NCBI GenBank assembly: GCA_036507005.1
Contig: DASXQT010000014.1
Span: 1-64,000, forward strand
Reading direction: 5' to 3'
Origin: WS-2 sp036507005
Lineage (GTDB): Bacteria; Eisenbacteria; RBG-16-71-46
Length of the DNA: 64,000 bases
The notes below the pieces were generated by a model that was not told the DNA's origin, did not search any database, and saw nothing but the letters and a program-made list of their open reading frames with translations. Position 1 is the stretch's first letter; the number at the start of each line of letters is the position of its first letter. Made by a program: the position numbers and the translations under genes. This document shows positions 1 to 10,351 of the stretch, one piece after another.

Positions 1-292
1 CGTGCTGCCCCTGGAGCCGCCGACCCGGACCTGTCCGGGGGGCGCGCCCGCGGTCTGGCGCAGCGAGGACGGCGGCGATTCGTGGCGGCGGCTCGCCAAG
101 GGCCTGCCGAAGAAGCAGAGCTACTTCACCATCCAGCGCGACGGGATGGACATCGACGAGACCAAGACGCCTGCGCTCTACTTCGGCACGACCACCGGCC
201 AGCTGTGGATCGGGCGCGAGGGCGGCGAGGAATGGGAGTGCCTGTTCGACTCGCTCCCGCCGATCCACTGCGTGAAGGTGGCGGTGGTCTGA
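1..292 (+). CDS. BNR-repeat (sialidase-fold) protein, C-terminal fragment
   Basis: The frame is open from the first bases of the window, so only the last ~96 residues are present and the start lies outside. An Asp-box type motif SEDGGDSWRRL (pattern SxDxGxxW) and a following GTTTGQLWIGREGGEEW are typical of BNR/YVTN-type beta-propeller proteins (glycosyl-hydrolase or photosystem-assembly-like exo-proteins). The short tail ends in hydrophobic beta strands without a sorting domain, so the complete protein may be cytoplasmic. Substrate cannot be inferred from the fragment. A ~120-bp GC-rich gap separates it from the next gene on the same strand. Confidence 0.7.
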   Translation, partial: VLPLEPPTRTCPGGAPAVWRSEDGGDSWRRLAKGLPKKQSYFTIQRDGMDIDETKTPALYFGTTTGQLWIGREGGEEWECLFDSLPPIHCVKVAVV

Positions 293-412
293 GGCGCGCG
301 GCCGCGCGCGCAGCGCGCGGCGTGGCGCGCGCCGGAGTCGCGGAGCCGCCCGCGAGCCATCACGCGGCGCCGCGGCCGCTCATCGGCTGCGGACGCCGCC
401 ACCCGGAGACAC

Positions 413-1189
413 ATGCCCGAAACGATGCGATGCCCCGACTGCGGGCACGAGAACCCTCCCGGCAGCGAGAGCTGCGCGGCCTGCAACTTCCCGCTCGCGG
501 GTCTTCCGCCCCCATCCGGCGTGCCCGCTGCGGGCGCGGCCTTGGGCGATGCCCAGGGCGAGCCTGCCATCGCGCGCGGCCCGTTGCGCCCGCTGCGCCC
601 GCGCCGTCCGCCGCCGGCGTCGAACCAGGCCCTGACGCTGTGGCTCGTGTTCGGCACGCTGTGCGCGCTCATCGTGCTCTTCATCGGGCTCAAGGCGAAC
701 GTGGAGCGGGCGTCGGTGCCGGTCCCGGGATCGAGCGAGACCGATCAGAGGCGGGCCGACGAGCTGCGCGCCGCGCTCGAGAAGGACTCGACCGACGTGG
801 AGGCGCGCATCGCGCTCGCCGACATCCTCTACAACACCGCCAACTGGCCGGAGGCGATCGTGCACTACCGCTCGGCGCTCCGCCGCGACTCGACCCGCAC
901 CTCGGCGATCGTCGACCTCGGAGTCTGCTACTACAACCTCGGCGACTCGAACCAGGCCGAGCAGGTGTTCCAGGTCGCGCTGCAGCACGACCCGCATCAC
1001 CCGATCGCGCTCTTCAATCTCGGGATCGTCTACGAGCAGCGCGAGAAATACGACCTGGCGCTCCAGTACTTCCATCGCGCGCTCGAGAGCAGCCCGCCCG
1101 AGGACCTGAGCCAGCCCATCGCGCAGGCCATGGAGCGCGTGATGAAGAAGCTGGGGAAGACCGCGCCGCCGCTCTCCGGCGTGCGGTAG
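413..1189 (+). CDS. Zinc-ribbon, membrane-anchored TPR protein
   Basis: 258 aa. An N-terminal zinc ribbon is formed by C7-x2-C10 and C21-x2-C24. A Pro/Ala-rich linker leads to one transmembrane segment at about residues 73-92. Residues ~120-235 form tetratricopeptide repeats (for example YNLGDSNQAEQVFQVALQHD). TPR arrays bind protein partners, and the topology puts them on the opposite side of the membrane from the zinc ribbon. No catalytic residues are seen, so it is probably a scaffold or assembly factor. The family is not more precisely recognisable. Confidence 0.8.
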   Translation: MPETMRCPDCGHENPPGSESCAACNFPLAGLPPPSGVPAAGAALGDAQGEPAIARGPLRPLRPRRPPPASNQALTLWLVFGTLCALIVLFIGLKANVERASVPVPGSSETDQRRADELRAALEKDSTDVEARIALADILYNTANWPEAIVHYRSALRRDSTRTSAIVDLGVCYYNLGDSNQAEQVFQVALQHDPHHPIALFNLGIVYEQREKYDLALQYFHRALESSPPEDLSQPIAQAMERVMKKLGKTAPPLSGVR

Positions 1190-1246
1190 TCGCACGCCGG
1201 GCGCCGGAAGCGCCGCGCTCGAGCGATCCACTCCGGAGGCTCCGAC

Positions 1247-2176
1247 ATGCGTCGTCCGATTCTCGCGTCGATGCTGGCCCTGGCCCTGTTCGCGGCGCGT
1301 GCCCACGCCCAACAGATGCCGGACACCGCGTTCGACACGCGAGTCCGCAAGCCCGCGTTCGCGAAACGCCATCCGCGGGTCGTGATCGACGAAGCCCACC
1401 ACAACTTCCACACCCTGGGCGGGCGCTACGCGCCGTTCGCCGCGTTGATCGCCCACGACGGATGCCACGTCGCTCCGAGTCGCGACCGGTTCACGGCCCG
1501 GAGCCTGGCCGCGTTCGACATCCTCGTGATCTCGAACGCTCTCGGCCACGAGGACATGGGCGATTCGGCGGCGTCTCATTCGGCATTCACCCCCGAAGAG
1601 TGCGACGCGGTCAAGGGCTGGGTCGAGCGCGGGGGGGCGCTGCTCCTGATCGCCGATCATGCCCCGATGGGGGCCGCCGCGCGGGAGCTCGGCCGGACGC
1701 TCGGCGTGGACATGCGCAACGGCTACGCCATCGACACGCTGCAGGCCGCCGCCGGGAACCCGAGCACGATCGCCTACGACGCGCAGCACGGCCTCGCGGT
1801 CGGGCACCCCATCCTCCGGGGGCGGGATTCCACCGAGCGCGTGGGCCGCGTGGTCGCCTTCACCGGCCAGTCGCTGAGCGGTCCACCCGGATCCACCGCG
1901 CTGCTGCGGCTCTCGGATAAGGCGGAGGACCTGATGGTGGGACTGGGGGAAGCCAGCCTCGACGTTCCCGCCGAGAAGCGCAGGTCCGCCGCCGGCCGGG
2001 CCCAGGGGCTGGCCTTCACGCTCGGCATGGGCCGCGTGGTGGTGCTGGCGGAGGCGGCCATGATGACCGCCCAGGTCGCGGGACCGGAGCGCCACCCGAT
2101 GGGAATGAACGTGCCGGGCTCCGACGACCGTCAGTTCGCGCTCAACGTCGTGAGGTGGCTCGGCCGGGCGCTCTAG
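1247..2176 (+). CDS. Exported DUF4350-like / GATase-fold protein
   Basis: 309 aa with a signal peptide (residues 1-21, hydrophobic LASMLALALFAA then AHA|Q). The mature part begins with VVIDEAHHNFHTLGGRY and continues with FDILVISNALGH and WVERGGALLLIADHAPMG. This is the pattern of DUF4350-like domains with a class-I amidotransferase-type fold, often found in secreted proteins of unknown function. GGAGG lies ~10 nt before ATG 1247. The stop overlaps by 4 bp the stop of the convergent gene 2173-2880. Catalytic activity is unknown; the family assignment is by motif only. Confidence 0.7.
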   Translation: MRRPILASMLALALFAARAHAQQMPDTAFDTRVRKPAFAKRHPRVVIDEAHHNFHTLGGRYAPFAALIAHDGCHVAPSRDRFTARSLAAFDILVISNALGHEDMGDSAASHSAFTPEECDAVKGWVERGGALLLIADHAPMGAAARELGRTLGVDMRNGYAIDTLQAAAGNPSTIAYDAQHGLAVGHPILRGRDSTERVGRVVAFTGQSLSGPPGSTALLRLSDKAEDLMVGLGEASLDVPAEKRRSAAGRAQGLAFTLGMGRVVVLAEAAMMTAQVAGPERHPMGMNVPGSDDRQFALNVVRWLGRAL

Positions 2177-2880
2177 GCCGAGGCGCCGCGCCGCATCACC
2201 CCCGGCGGGAGCAGTCCCATCGCCTGCAGCACCCGGTCGAGCTCGAGGGGCGCGCCGGGGCCGCCTCCGGCCGCGCGGAGCGCGATCCAGCGCACCAGGT
2301 CCGCGGGCGTGTCGAGGTCGTCGAGCGCTCCGAGCCGGTGGACGGTGAGCCCCGCGCGCCCGGCGCGCGCCAGCGTCTGGTCGAGCACCCGGGGCGTGCT
2401 CCACTCGATGCCGCGGAACAGCTCGGGTGCCTTGCGGGCGAGCCCCACGAGGTAGTAGCCGCCGTCGCCGGCGGGCCCGAGCACGAGGTCGTGGCGCTCG
2501 AGCGCGTCGAACGCCTGGTCGAGCGCCGGGGCTTCGAGCGCCGGGCAGTCGCCGCCGAGGATCACGGCGCGGTCGCCGCTCTCCTTCAGCAGATCGCCGA
2601 AGGCGCGCTCGAGGCGCTCGCCGAGATCGACGCCCCGCTGATCGCGGACCCCGAAGCCGGGCGGGGGAGCGAAGCCGTCGCGCGCCGCCGGAGCATCGGC
2701 CCAGTACAGCAGGCGCTCGCCCGAAGTCGCCCGGCCCGCGAGCGCCAGCGCGTCCTCGAGCATCGCCCGATGGAGATCGCAGGCCAGAGCGGCCGGAAGG
2801 GCGGGAGAGAGCCGGGTCTTCACCTCGCCGGCCCGCGGCCAGCGCGCGAAGAGTGCGATGCGGCGCATGGGCTCGACCAT
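2173..2880 (-). CDS. DUF2064 / TIGR04282-type glycosyltransferase
   Basis: 235 aa from ATG 2880 (a longer frame to 2967 would run over the lpdA promoter region). The N-terminus RRIALFARWPRAGEVKTRLS, the central VILGGDCPALEAPALDQAF, and LVLGPAGDGGYYLVGL are the signature of the DUF2064 family, a nucleotide-diphospho-sugar transferase fold (GT-A-like; DGGYYL is the most conserved motif). Family members are annotated as arsenosugar-biosynthesis-associated glycosyltransferases in many genomes, but the substrate here is unknown. The gene is transcribed divergently from lpdA. Confidence 0.85.
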   Translation of the reverse strand: MVEPMRRIALFARWPRAGEVKTRLSPALPAALACDLHRAMLEDALALAGRATSGERLLYWADAPAARDGFAPPPGFGVRDQRGVDLGERLERAFGDLLKESGDRAVILGGDCPALEAPALDQAFDALERHDLVLGPAGDGGYYLVGLARKAPELFRGIEWSTPRVLDQTLARAGRAGLTVHRLGALDDLDTPADLVRWIALRAAGGGPGAPLELDRVLQAMGLLPPGVMRRGASA

Positions 2881-2922
2881 AGCGATTCCCTGCCGGGGCG
2901 CAATCCCGCATCCGGCGCTCCT

Positions 2923-2951
2923 TTGACAGGCCCGCGCGCAGTTCCTACATT
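2923..2951 (+). promoter_or_regulatory. Sigma70-type promoter of lpdA
   Basis: TTGACA at 2923-2928 and TACATT at 2946-2951 are separated by exactly 17 bp. The predicted start of transcription (~2958) lies ~70 nt before the lpdA ATG. The segment resembles the promoter at 5776-5805 over most of its length (shared TTGACAGG, CCGCG and TTCCTA). Confidence 0.65.
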
Positions 2952-3026
2952 TCGCGCGTCGAGCCACGATTCACGCGGAGCGCGTTCGCGCCGCGCGGCA
3001 GAAGCCTCCGACCATCGAGCGATTCC

Positions 3027-4448
3027 ATGCCCGAGCCTCGCCACTTCCAACTCGTCGTCATCGGCACCGGCCCCGGCGGCTACGTCGCGGCGATCCGCGC
3101 CGCGCAGCTCGGCCTCAAGACCGCGGTGGTCGAGAAGGACGAGCTGGGCGGCACCTGCCTCAACTGGGGCTGCATCCCCACCAAGTCGTGGATCATGACC
3201 GCCCACCTGTTCGAGCAGATCCGGCGCGCGAAGGAGTTCGGCATCGACGTGGGCGAGCCGCGCGTGAACTGGCCGGTGCTGGTCGAGCGCAAGAACAAGG
3301 TGGTGAAGCAGCTCACCGGCGGGGTGAAGACGCTGCTCTCGGGGCGCGGGGTGGAGATCGTGAAGGGCGCGGCGCGGCTGACCTCGCCCAACCGCATCGC
3401 GGTGAGCGGGGCGACCGGGACCGTCGAGCTCGCGGGGGACAGCGTCATGATCGCGACCGGGGCCGAAGCGACGCTTCCCCCGGGATTCCGGCTCGACGGC
3501 GAGCGCGTGATCACCAGCCAGGAGGCGCTCGCGCTCTCCAAGCAGCCGAAGCGCATCGCGATCCTCGGCGGGGGCGTGGTGGGCACCGAGTTCGCATGCT
3601 TCTTCGCCGCGATCGGAACCGAGGTCACGCTGATCGAGATGCTGCCGCGCCTGGTGCCGGCCGAGGACGACGAGATCGCGGCGGCGCTCGAGCGCGAGAT
3701 GAAGAAGCAGAAGATCGCGATCCACCTCGGCACCCGGGTCGAGGGCATGAAGGACGGCGAGGGCGGCTCGATCACGCTGGCGCTCGCGGGCGGCGGGAGC
3801 GTGACGGTGGACACCGTGCTGGTCGCGACCGGCCGCCGCCCCCATTCGTCGGACCTCGGGCTCGAGTCCCTCGGGGTGGCGCGCGGCGACCGCGGCAAGA
3901 TCGTGGTGAACGACCGGCTCCAGACCTCGGTGCGGGGCGTCTACGCGATCGGCGACGTCACCGACATCCGGCAGCTCGCGCACTTCGCCTCGGCGCAGGG
4001 CAAGGCGGCGGCGGAGGTGATCGCGGGGCACCCGGCCCAGACCAACTGGCGCGCGGTGCCGGCCGCCACCTTCACCAGCCCCGAGATCGCGAGCGTGGGC
4101 CTCACCGAGCGCGAGGCGCGCGCCGGGGGGCGCGAGCTCAAGATCGGGCGCTTCCCGTTCCGCGCCCACGGGCGCAACATCGCCGACGGCGAGACCGCGG
4201 GCTTCGTCAAGATCATCGCGGACGCCGGGACGGGCCAGCTGCTGGGGGCGCACATCCTCGGCGCGAAGGCCAGCGAGCTGATCCACGAGTGCTCGCTCGC
4301 GATCGCGGCCGACCTCGACGCGAGCGCGCTGGCGCAGGCGATCCACGCGCACCCGACCATGAGCGAGGCGATCGGGGAGGCGGCGGAGGACACCGAGGGC
4401 ATGGCGATCCATCTGATGAGGCAGGAGGTCCGGGCCGCGGCGCGTTAG
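3027..4448 (+). CDS. lpdA: Dihydrolipoyl dehydrogenase (E3)
   Basis: 473 aa, normal length. This FAD enzyme reoxidises dihydrolipoamide of 2-oxoacid dehydrogenase and glycine-cleavage complexes using NAD+. Visible: the FAD-binding GTGPGGY at 13-19, the redox disulfide GGTCLNWGCIP (C44, C49), the NAD-binding ILGGGVVGTEF around 185, the second FAD motif GVYAIGDVTD, and the C-terminal catalytic pair HPTMSE (H442, E447). Start ATG 3027 follows a good promoter. No E1/E2 genes are adjacent, so it probably serves complexes encoded elsewhere. Confidence 0.95.
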   Translation: MPEPRHFQLVVIGTGPGGYVAAIRAAQLGLKTAVVEKDELGGTCLNWGCIPTKSWIMTAHLFEQIRRAKEFGIDVGEPRVNWPVLVERKNKVVKQLTGGVKTLLSGRGVEIVKGAARLTSPNRIAVSGATGTVELAGDSVMIATGAEATLPPGFRLDGERVITSQEALALSKQPKRIAILGGGVVGTEFACFFAAIGTEVTLIEMLPRLVPAEDDEIAAALEREMKKQKIAIHLGTRVEGMKDGEGGSITLALAGGGSVTVDTVLVATGRRPHSSDLGLESLGVARGDRGKIVVNDRLQTSVRGVYAIGDVTDIRQLAHFASAQGKAAAEVIAGHPAQTNWRAVPAATFTSPEIASVGLTEREARAGGRELKIGRFPFRAHGRNIADGETAGFVKIIADAGTGQLLGAHILGAKASELIHECSLAIAADLDASALAQAIHAHPTMSEAIGEAAEDTEGMAIHLMRQEVRAAAR

Positions 4449-4531
4449 CCCGGATCCGACATGAGCTCGCGCCCCGCGATCGCGCGCCCCTCCCACGCGC
4501 GGAGCCCGGGCGGCGCGCCACGAGGCGCATC

Positions 4532-5335
4532 GTGAGCAGTGCTCCGGTCGGCGGGGAGACCAGCATGGGAGTGGTGGTCAGGTCGGCCACGGATCTGGGG
4601 CTCAAGCGCTCCCAGAACGAGGACAGCCTCGTGGTCTGGATTCCGGCCGCGCGCGAGGAGCGGATGCGGCGCGGGGCGCTGCTCGTGGTGGCCGACGGCA
4701 TGGGGGGCTCGCGCGCCGGCGAGGTGGCGAGCCGGCTCGCGGTCCAGACCGTGCTGCGCTGCTACCGCGACGCGCCGGGCCAGGACCTGCTCGAGGACCT
4801 GCACCACGCGATCGACACCGCGAACCAGGTGGTGCACGCCGAGAGCGTGGCCCATCCCTCGTTCGGGGGCATGGGGACCACCTGCACCGCCGTGGTGATG
4901 CGCGACGGCGACGCCTACGTGGCCCACGTCGGCGACAGCCGCGCCTACCTGGTGGGAGGCGGCCGCATCCGCCAGCTCACCCGCGACCACTCGCTGGTGG
5001 CCCAGCTCGTGCGCGAAGGGCAGCTCACCTCCGATCAGGCCCGGGTGGACCCGCGGCGCAACGTGGTGACGCGCAGCGTGGGCGTGGCCGCGCACGTGGA
5101 GATCGACGCCGAGCACGAGCCCGGGTCCTTGCGCCCCGGGGACACCATCTTGATCTGCTCGGACGGCCTGCACGGGCTGCTGGACGTGGAGGAGCTCGCC
5201 GCCCTGGCGGGCGCTCCCGACCTGGAGCAGGCCTGCCGCGACGCGATCGCGCTCGCCAACCGGCGGGGTGGGCCCGACAACATCACGCTGATCCTGGCCC
5301 GCGTGGTCGCCGAGGACGCCGGCGCCGCGTCCTGA
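4532..5335 (+). CDS. PP2C-family protein serine/threonine phosphatase
   Basis: About 267 aa from GTG 4532 (ATG 4565 is the alternative). It carries the metal-binding PP2C motifs in order: RSQNEDS, VVADGMGGSRAGEVAS, GMGTTCTAVV, VAHVGDSRAYLV, DHSLVAQLVREG, ILICSDGLHGLL and GGPDNITLILARV. The enzyme removes phosphate from Ser/Thr kinase targets with Mn2+/Mg2+ (Stp/PrpC type). No Hanks-type kinase gene is adjacent here. It follows lpdA on the same strand and could be in the same transcript. Confidence 0.9.
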   Translation: MSSAPVGGETSMGVVVRSATDLGLKRSQNEDSLVVWIPAAREERMRRGALLVVADGMGGSRAGEVASRLAVQTVLRCYRDAPGQDLLEDLHHAIDTANQVVHAESVAHPSFGGMGTTCTAVVMRDGDAYVAHVGDSRAYLVGGGRIRQLTRDHSLVAQLVREGQLTSDQARVDPRRNVVTRSVGVAAHVEIDAEHEPGSLRPGDTILICSDGLHGLLDVEELAALAGAPDLEQACRDAIALANRRGGPDNITLILARVVAEDAGAAS

Positions 5336-5411
5336 GCCGCGTCGATTCGCGGGCTGCGGCACCGGCGACGGCCCTGCAAGATCGGCCGCGCCGGGCCGAT
5401 AACCATTTCCT

Positions 5412-5768
5412 ATGGAGCAGCCGGTTCTCGTGACGGCGCCGCCGCCCCCGCAGCGGCTTCAGTTCCCGGTCTGGGGCGTGATCCTGGTCCTGGTCGGGGC
5501 GCTGTTCCTCGCCGCCCAGCAGGGGCACGTGCACATCGGCCCTTTCCTCCTGCGCTGGTGGCCGCTGGTGCTGATCGCGGTGGGCGGCACGTACATGGTG
5601 AACGAGCGGCGCGTGCTGAGCCCGGGGATCACCGCGGTCCTGGCCGGCGGGTTCCTGCTGTTCTTCACGCTCGGCGCGCTGAAGTGGCGCCTGCTCTGGA
5701 AGATCTGGCCGCTGGTGGTGATCGCGGCGGGCATCTCGATGCTGGTGGGGGCCCGCCGCAGGCCGTAG
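5412..5768 (+). CDS. Small LiaI/LiaF-like (DUF5668-type) membrane protein
   Basis: 118 aa. The sequence contains three or four hydrophobic segments: PVWGVILVLVGALFLAA, RWWPLVLIAVGGTYMV, GITAVLAGGFLLFFTLGAL and KIWPLVVIAAGISMLVG. The repeated 'WPLvlIa-G' pairs are the hallmark of the LiaI-LiaF-like transmembrane region, found in envelope-stress sensors and small membrane proteins. Here the protein consists of that region alone, without a C-terminal sensory domain. ATG follows AACCATTTCCT with no strong Shine-Dalgarno sequence. Confidence 0.75.
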   Translation: MEQPVLVTAPPPPQRLQFPVWGVILVLVGALFLAAQQGHVHIGPFLLRWWPLVLIAVGGTYMVNERRVLSPGITAVLAGGFLLFFTLGALKWRLLWKIWPLVVIAAGISMLVGARRRP

Positions 5769-5775
5769 CCGCCGG

Positions 5776-5805
5776 TTGACAGGGCCGCGGAACGATTCCT
5801 ATTTT
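5776..5805 (+). promoter_or_regulatory. Sigma70-type promoter of the MOSC gene
   Basis: TTGACA at 5776-5781, TATTTT at 5800-5805, 18 bp apart. Initiation near 5812 would exclude the in-frame GTG at 5776 and favours GTG 5842 as the MOSC start. The element is closely similar to the lpdA promoter. Confidence 0.55.
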
Positions 5806-5841
5806 CGCTCGTCCCACACCGATGCCTCGGAGGCTTCGCCC

Positions 5842-6276
5842 GTGCCCGCAACCGTCGTCGCGCTCCATCTCTGCAAGCGTAGCCGCGACCCGCTCGTCCC
5901 GGTGTCGCGCGTGAACGCCGTGGTCGAGACCGGGCTCGAGGGCGACCGCCACGGAAAGCGCGGCAGCCGCCGCCAGGTGCTGCTGGTCGAGCAGGAGGTG
6001 CTGGACGAGTTCGGCCTGGCCCCCGGCGCGATCCGCGAGCAGGTGACGGTGCGCGGGCTCGATCTCGACAAGCTCGTCTTCGGCGCGCGCATCCGCGTGG
6101 GCGGGGCGCTGCTCGAGGTGGCCGGTCCCTGCGACCCCTGCGCGCGCATGGACGAGGTGAGGCCCGGCCTCCAGACGGCGCTCGAGGGCCGGCGCGGCCG
6201 GTTCGTGCGCGTGGTCGAGGCCGGCTCGTTCGCGGTCGGCGACGCGCTCCAGGTGGAGCCGCCCGCGGCGCCCTGA
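5842..6276 (+). CDS. MOSC domain protein
   Basis: 144 aa from GTG 5842, which has GGAGG 8 nt upstream (5829-5833) and lies just after a promoter. MOSC domains are the C-terminal part of molybdenum-cofactor sulfurases and also occur as stand-alone proteins that handle sulfur or molybdenum cofactor. Seen here: ETGLEGDRHGKRGSRRQVLL near the N-terminus and the Cys-containing GPCDPCARMDEVRPGL near residue 95, the conserved cysteine region of the family. The physiological substrate is unknown. Confidence 0.85.
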   Translation: MPATVVALHLCKRSRDPLVPVSRVNAVVETGLEGDRHGKRGSRRQVLLVEQEVLDEFGLAPGAIREQVTVRGLDLDKLVFGARIRVGGALLEVAGPCDPCARMDEVRPGLQTALEGRRGRFVRVVEAGSFAVGDALQVEPPAAP

Positions 6277-6327
6277 GGCGCCGGCCTCGTGCGATCGCGG
6301 CGGCGCCCGGATCGCGAGCGCCCCAGC

Positions 6328-6341
6328 GGAGGTCTGGACTG
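6328..6341 (+). promoter_or_regulatory. Ribosome binding site pointing to a CTG start
   Basis: GGAGG at 6328-6332 is followed after 6 nt by CTG 6339-6341. The frame upstream of GTG 6384 has no ATG, GTG or TTG. Starting at 6384 would delete half of the first membrane helix of the kinase, so CTG is the better candidate. Confidence 0.5.
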
Positions 6342-7640
6342 CAGCGCACCATCTCCGGGACCCTGCTCTTCGCCGCGGTCGCGGTGCTCGCCACCTCGGC
6401 GCTCTCCTTCCTCTCGTACCGCGGCGTGCGCGGGGCGCTCCAGGCGGACTTCGAGCGCCGGCTCTCGAATGCCGCGGCCGCCACCGCCTCGCAGATCGGC
6501 CCCCAGGACATCGCCGACGCGCACCGGCTGGGCGAGGAGGGCACGGGCTACGCCAACCTCCAGGTGCAGCTCGAGGCGCTGCGCGCCACCACCGGGCTCG
6601 CCAACGCCTCGCTCTTCGACTCGGCGCGCATCGTGGTCTACGACTGCCGCGGCGCGGAGTTCCAGCGCGAGCCGACGCGGCTCGACAGCCTGGCGCCCGC
6701 GTCGGTCGCCCGGGCGCTCGCGGGGCGGGTGGTGGTGACCGGGCCCTACGTGCTCTCCGGCTCCTCGTTTCGCGCCGGGCTGGCTCCGGTCCCGGGGCGC
6801 GCCGGGGGCGTGGCGGGCGTGGTCGCGGTCGAGGGGCGCGAGGACCACCTGCCGGTGCTGGCGCGGTTCCGCCGCGCGCTCGCGCTGACCGCGATCGTGA
6901 TCGCGCTCGCGGTCGCGATCCTGGCCGCGCTCCGCATCCGCGGCGGGCTCGCGGCCGAGCGCCTCGAGCGCCGGCTCGCGCGCGCCGAGAACCTCGCGGC
7001 CATGGGCCGCCTCACCGCGACGCTGGCGCACGAGATCCGCAACCCGCTCGCCATCATCCGCGGCTCGGCGCAGCGCCTGGGGAAGCTCGAGCCCGAGGCC
7101 CAGCGCATGGCGGGCTTCATCGTCGAGGAGACCGACCGGCTCTCGCGCACGGTGGCGCGCTACCTCCAGTTCGCGCGCGCCGAGGTGAACGCGGACGAGG
7201 CGGGCGATGCGGCGGCCGCGCTGCGCGCCACGCTCGACCTGCTCGAAGGGGAGTGCCGCGACCGCAAGGTCACGGTCGAGCGCCGCGACCTCGATGCCCC
7301 GGCCCCGGTCGCGCTCGACCCCGAGTCGCTGAAGCAGGTCTACCTCAACCTGATCCTGAACGCGCTCGAGGCCATGTCCGAGGGCGGAAACCTGTCCCTC
7401 GCGCGCGCCGAGCGCGGCGGCCGGTTCGAGTTCACGATCACCGACGATGGCGCGGGGGTGGCCCCCGACATCCTGAAGCGGCTCGGCGACCCGTTCTTCA
7501 CCACCAAGGCGAAGGGCTCGGGGCTGGGTCTCTTTCTCACCCGAAGGCTGGTACAGTCCGCGGGCGGCGATCTGGAGATCCGCCCCGAGCCGGGCCGCGG
7601 CACCACCTGCGTGGTGCGCCTCCCGCGGCGCAAGGAGTGA
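6339..7640 (+). CDS. Membrane sensor histidine kinase, NtrB-like
   Basis: 433 aa if CTG 6339 is the start (418 aa from GTG 6384). A first membrane helix (GTLLFAAVAVLATSALSFL) and a second (residues ~180-200, TAIVIALAVAILAAL) enclose an extracytoplasmic sensor region of ~150 aa with no recognisable domain. There follow an H-box LAHEIRNPLAII (phospho-His near 231), an N-box NLILNALEAM, and G-boxes DDGAGV and GSGLGLFL. It autophosphorylates and passes phosphate to the response regulator encoded 44 bp downstream. The unusual start codon may keep expression low. Confidence 0.9.
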   Translation: MQRTISGTLLFAAVAVLATSALSFLSYRGVRGALQADFERRLSNAAAATASQIGPQDIADAHRLGEEGTGYANLQVQLEALRATTGLANASLFDSARIVVYDCRGAEFQREPTRLDSLAPASVARALAGRVVVTGPYVLSGSSFRAGLAPVPGRAGGVAGVVAVEGREDHLPVLARFRRALALTAIVIALAVAILAALRIRGGLAAERLERRLARAENLAAMGRLTATLAHEIRNPLAIIRGSAQRLGKLEPEAQRMAGFIVEETDRLSRTVARYLQFARAEVNADEAGDAAAALRATLDLLEGECRDRKVTVERRDLDAPAPVALDPESLKQVYLNLILNALEAMSEGGNLSLARAERGGRFEFTITDDGAGVAPDILKRLGDPFFTTKAKGSGLGLFLTRRLVQSAGGDLEIRPEPGRGTTCVVRLPRRKE

Positions 7641-7684
7641 GTCGCCCGCCGCGCCGCGCCGCGCCCCGATCCGGAGGATGATCC

Positions 7685-9171
<1,487 letters not shown>

Positions 9172-9175
<4 letters not shown>

Positions 9176-9834
9176 GCCTCCTGCGCGGGCTCCTGTTCGA
9201 CAACCTCGGCTTGAAGCTGGTGGCGCTGCTACTCGCGGTGCTGGTCTACCTCAACGTCTACACCGACCGCCCCGCGACCATGACCGTGAGCTTCCCGATC
9301 TCGCTCGTCGACCTGGCCGACTCGCTGTCGCTGGTCGGGCCGGTTCCGGCCGCGGTCCAGGCCGAGATCCGCGGCACCGGCAAGCAGCTCATCCGGCTCA
9401 GGCTCACCGAGCCGCAGCTCGTGGTGTCGCTCGCGGGCGTCCAGCCGGGGCGCTTCGAGCGCGCGATCGGCGCCGCCGACCTGCCGCTCCAGGAGGGGCT
9501 CGAGGTCGAGCGCCTGGTCGGCCCGCGCATGCTCTCGCTCGACATCGACCGCCGGCTCACGCGGCGCCTGCCGGTGGCGGTGCGCCTCGAGTGGGCGCCC
9601 GCATTGGGTTCGATCTCCGCCTTGGGCATCGCGCTCGAGCCCGAGTCGGTGACGGTGAGCGGGCCGGCGCGGGTGGTGGCGAGGGTGGACAGCGTGCGCC
9701 TCGCCGCGGTGCACGTGGACGGCAGGCGCGACACGGTGCGGGCTCAGGTCGGCCCCGAGGCCCTGCCCGAGCGCTGCACGATCGAGCCGCCGTTCGTGGG
9801 CGTCACGGTGATTCTGAACCGCGCGGGCTCGTGA
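9172..9834 (+). CDS. YbbR-domain membrane protein
   Basis: 220 aa. One N-terminal membrane helix (LGLKLVALLLAVLVYLNVY) precedes two YbbR-type repeats (for example IGAADLPLQEGLEVERLVGPRMLSLDID and the PESVTVSGPARVVARVDSV segment). YbbR proteins such as CdaR regulate the diadenylate cyclase CdaA and are usually next to cdaA and glmM; neither is adjacent here. ATG 9172 overlaps the stop of the regulator gene, so it is translationally coupled to the two-component pair. Confidence 0.85.
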
Positions 9835-10322
9835 GCGCGGCGGCGCGCCGCGCCCGCCGCTGCCATCGAAAAGAAGGGAGCGCCCGGGTTCTCGACGCCC
9901 GCGCGCTCCGCGATGCGAGTTGAGGCGGGGTACGAGGCCGCGCTGGAGGTGGCAGGCTCGGATGGAAGGACGCGTTACCTCGCGTCCCCGCCGCACGCGA
10001 GAGACCGCAAGCCATGTGCCAGACCGGGCCGCGGCATATCGCCCGGTGGGCGCCCCAGGAATCTCGGCCCTCTGCGCCGCCCAGGGTGCCGCGAGCCACT
10101 CACCCTCGCAAAATGCCGCGGCGGCCGCTCCTGCGATCCGCAAGCCGACCGCGAATCCCTGCACGGTCGCTTCCACCGCGGAAGCCCGGCCCCAGCTCGG
10201 AGGCGCGCCGATCCCGGGCGACGCCCGGGGCTCGAGGAGGCTCAAGCCGCGGCTTCGCCCGGACGATAGGAATGTCGCGAGGTGGCGTGGCGATCGATGT
10301 CGGAGGATCAATTGGCGGGCTC
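9835..10322. other. Long gene-free stretch before rho
   Basis: No convincing gene is seen on either strand: the open frames have Arg/Pro/Gly-biased translations without domains. A stem-loop CCCGGGC-GAC-GCCCGGG occurs near 10215. The stretch has no recognised riboswitch or tRNA. It may hold the end of transcription of the YbbR operon or a decayed gene. Confidence 0.4.
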
Positions 10323-10351
10323 TTGACACCCGCACTCGGGCCACCTAATCT
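10323..10351 (+). promoter_or_regulatory. Sigma70-type promoter of rho
   Basis: TTGACA at 10323-10328 and TAATCT at 10346-10351 with a 17-bp spacer, close to consensus. Transcription would start near 10358, giving rho a ~320-nt untranslated leader. Such a leader is consistent with Rho autoregulation by attenuation, known for rho in other bacteria; no leader peptide could be defined here. Confidence 0.7.

Noticed and set aside
5776..5841. GTG 5776 as start of the MOSC gene
   Set aside because: It would lie inside the -35 box of a good promoter; GTG 5842 has a ribosome site and gives the family's usual N-terminus.
9913..10269. 118-residue frame before rho
   Set aside because: Arg/Pro-rich translation without domains or a ribosome site.
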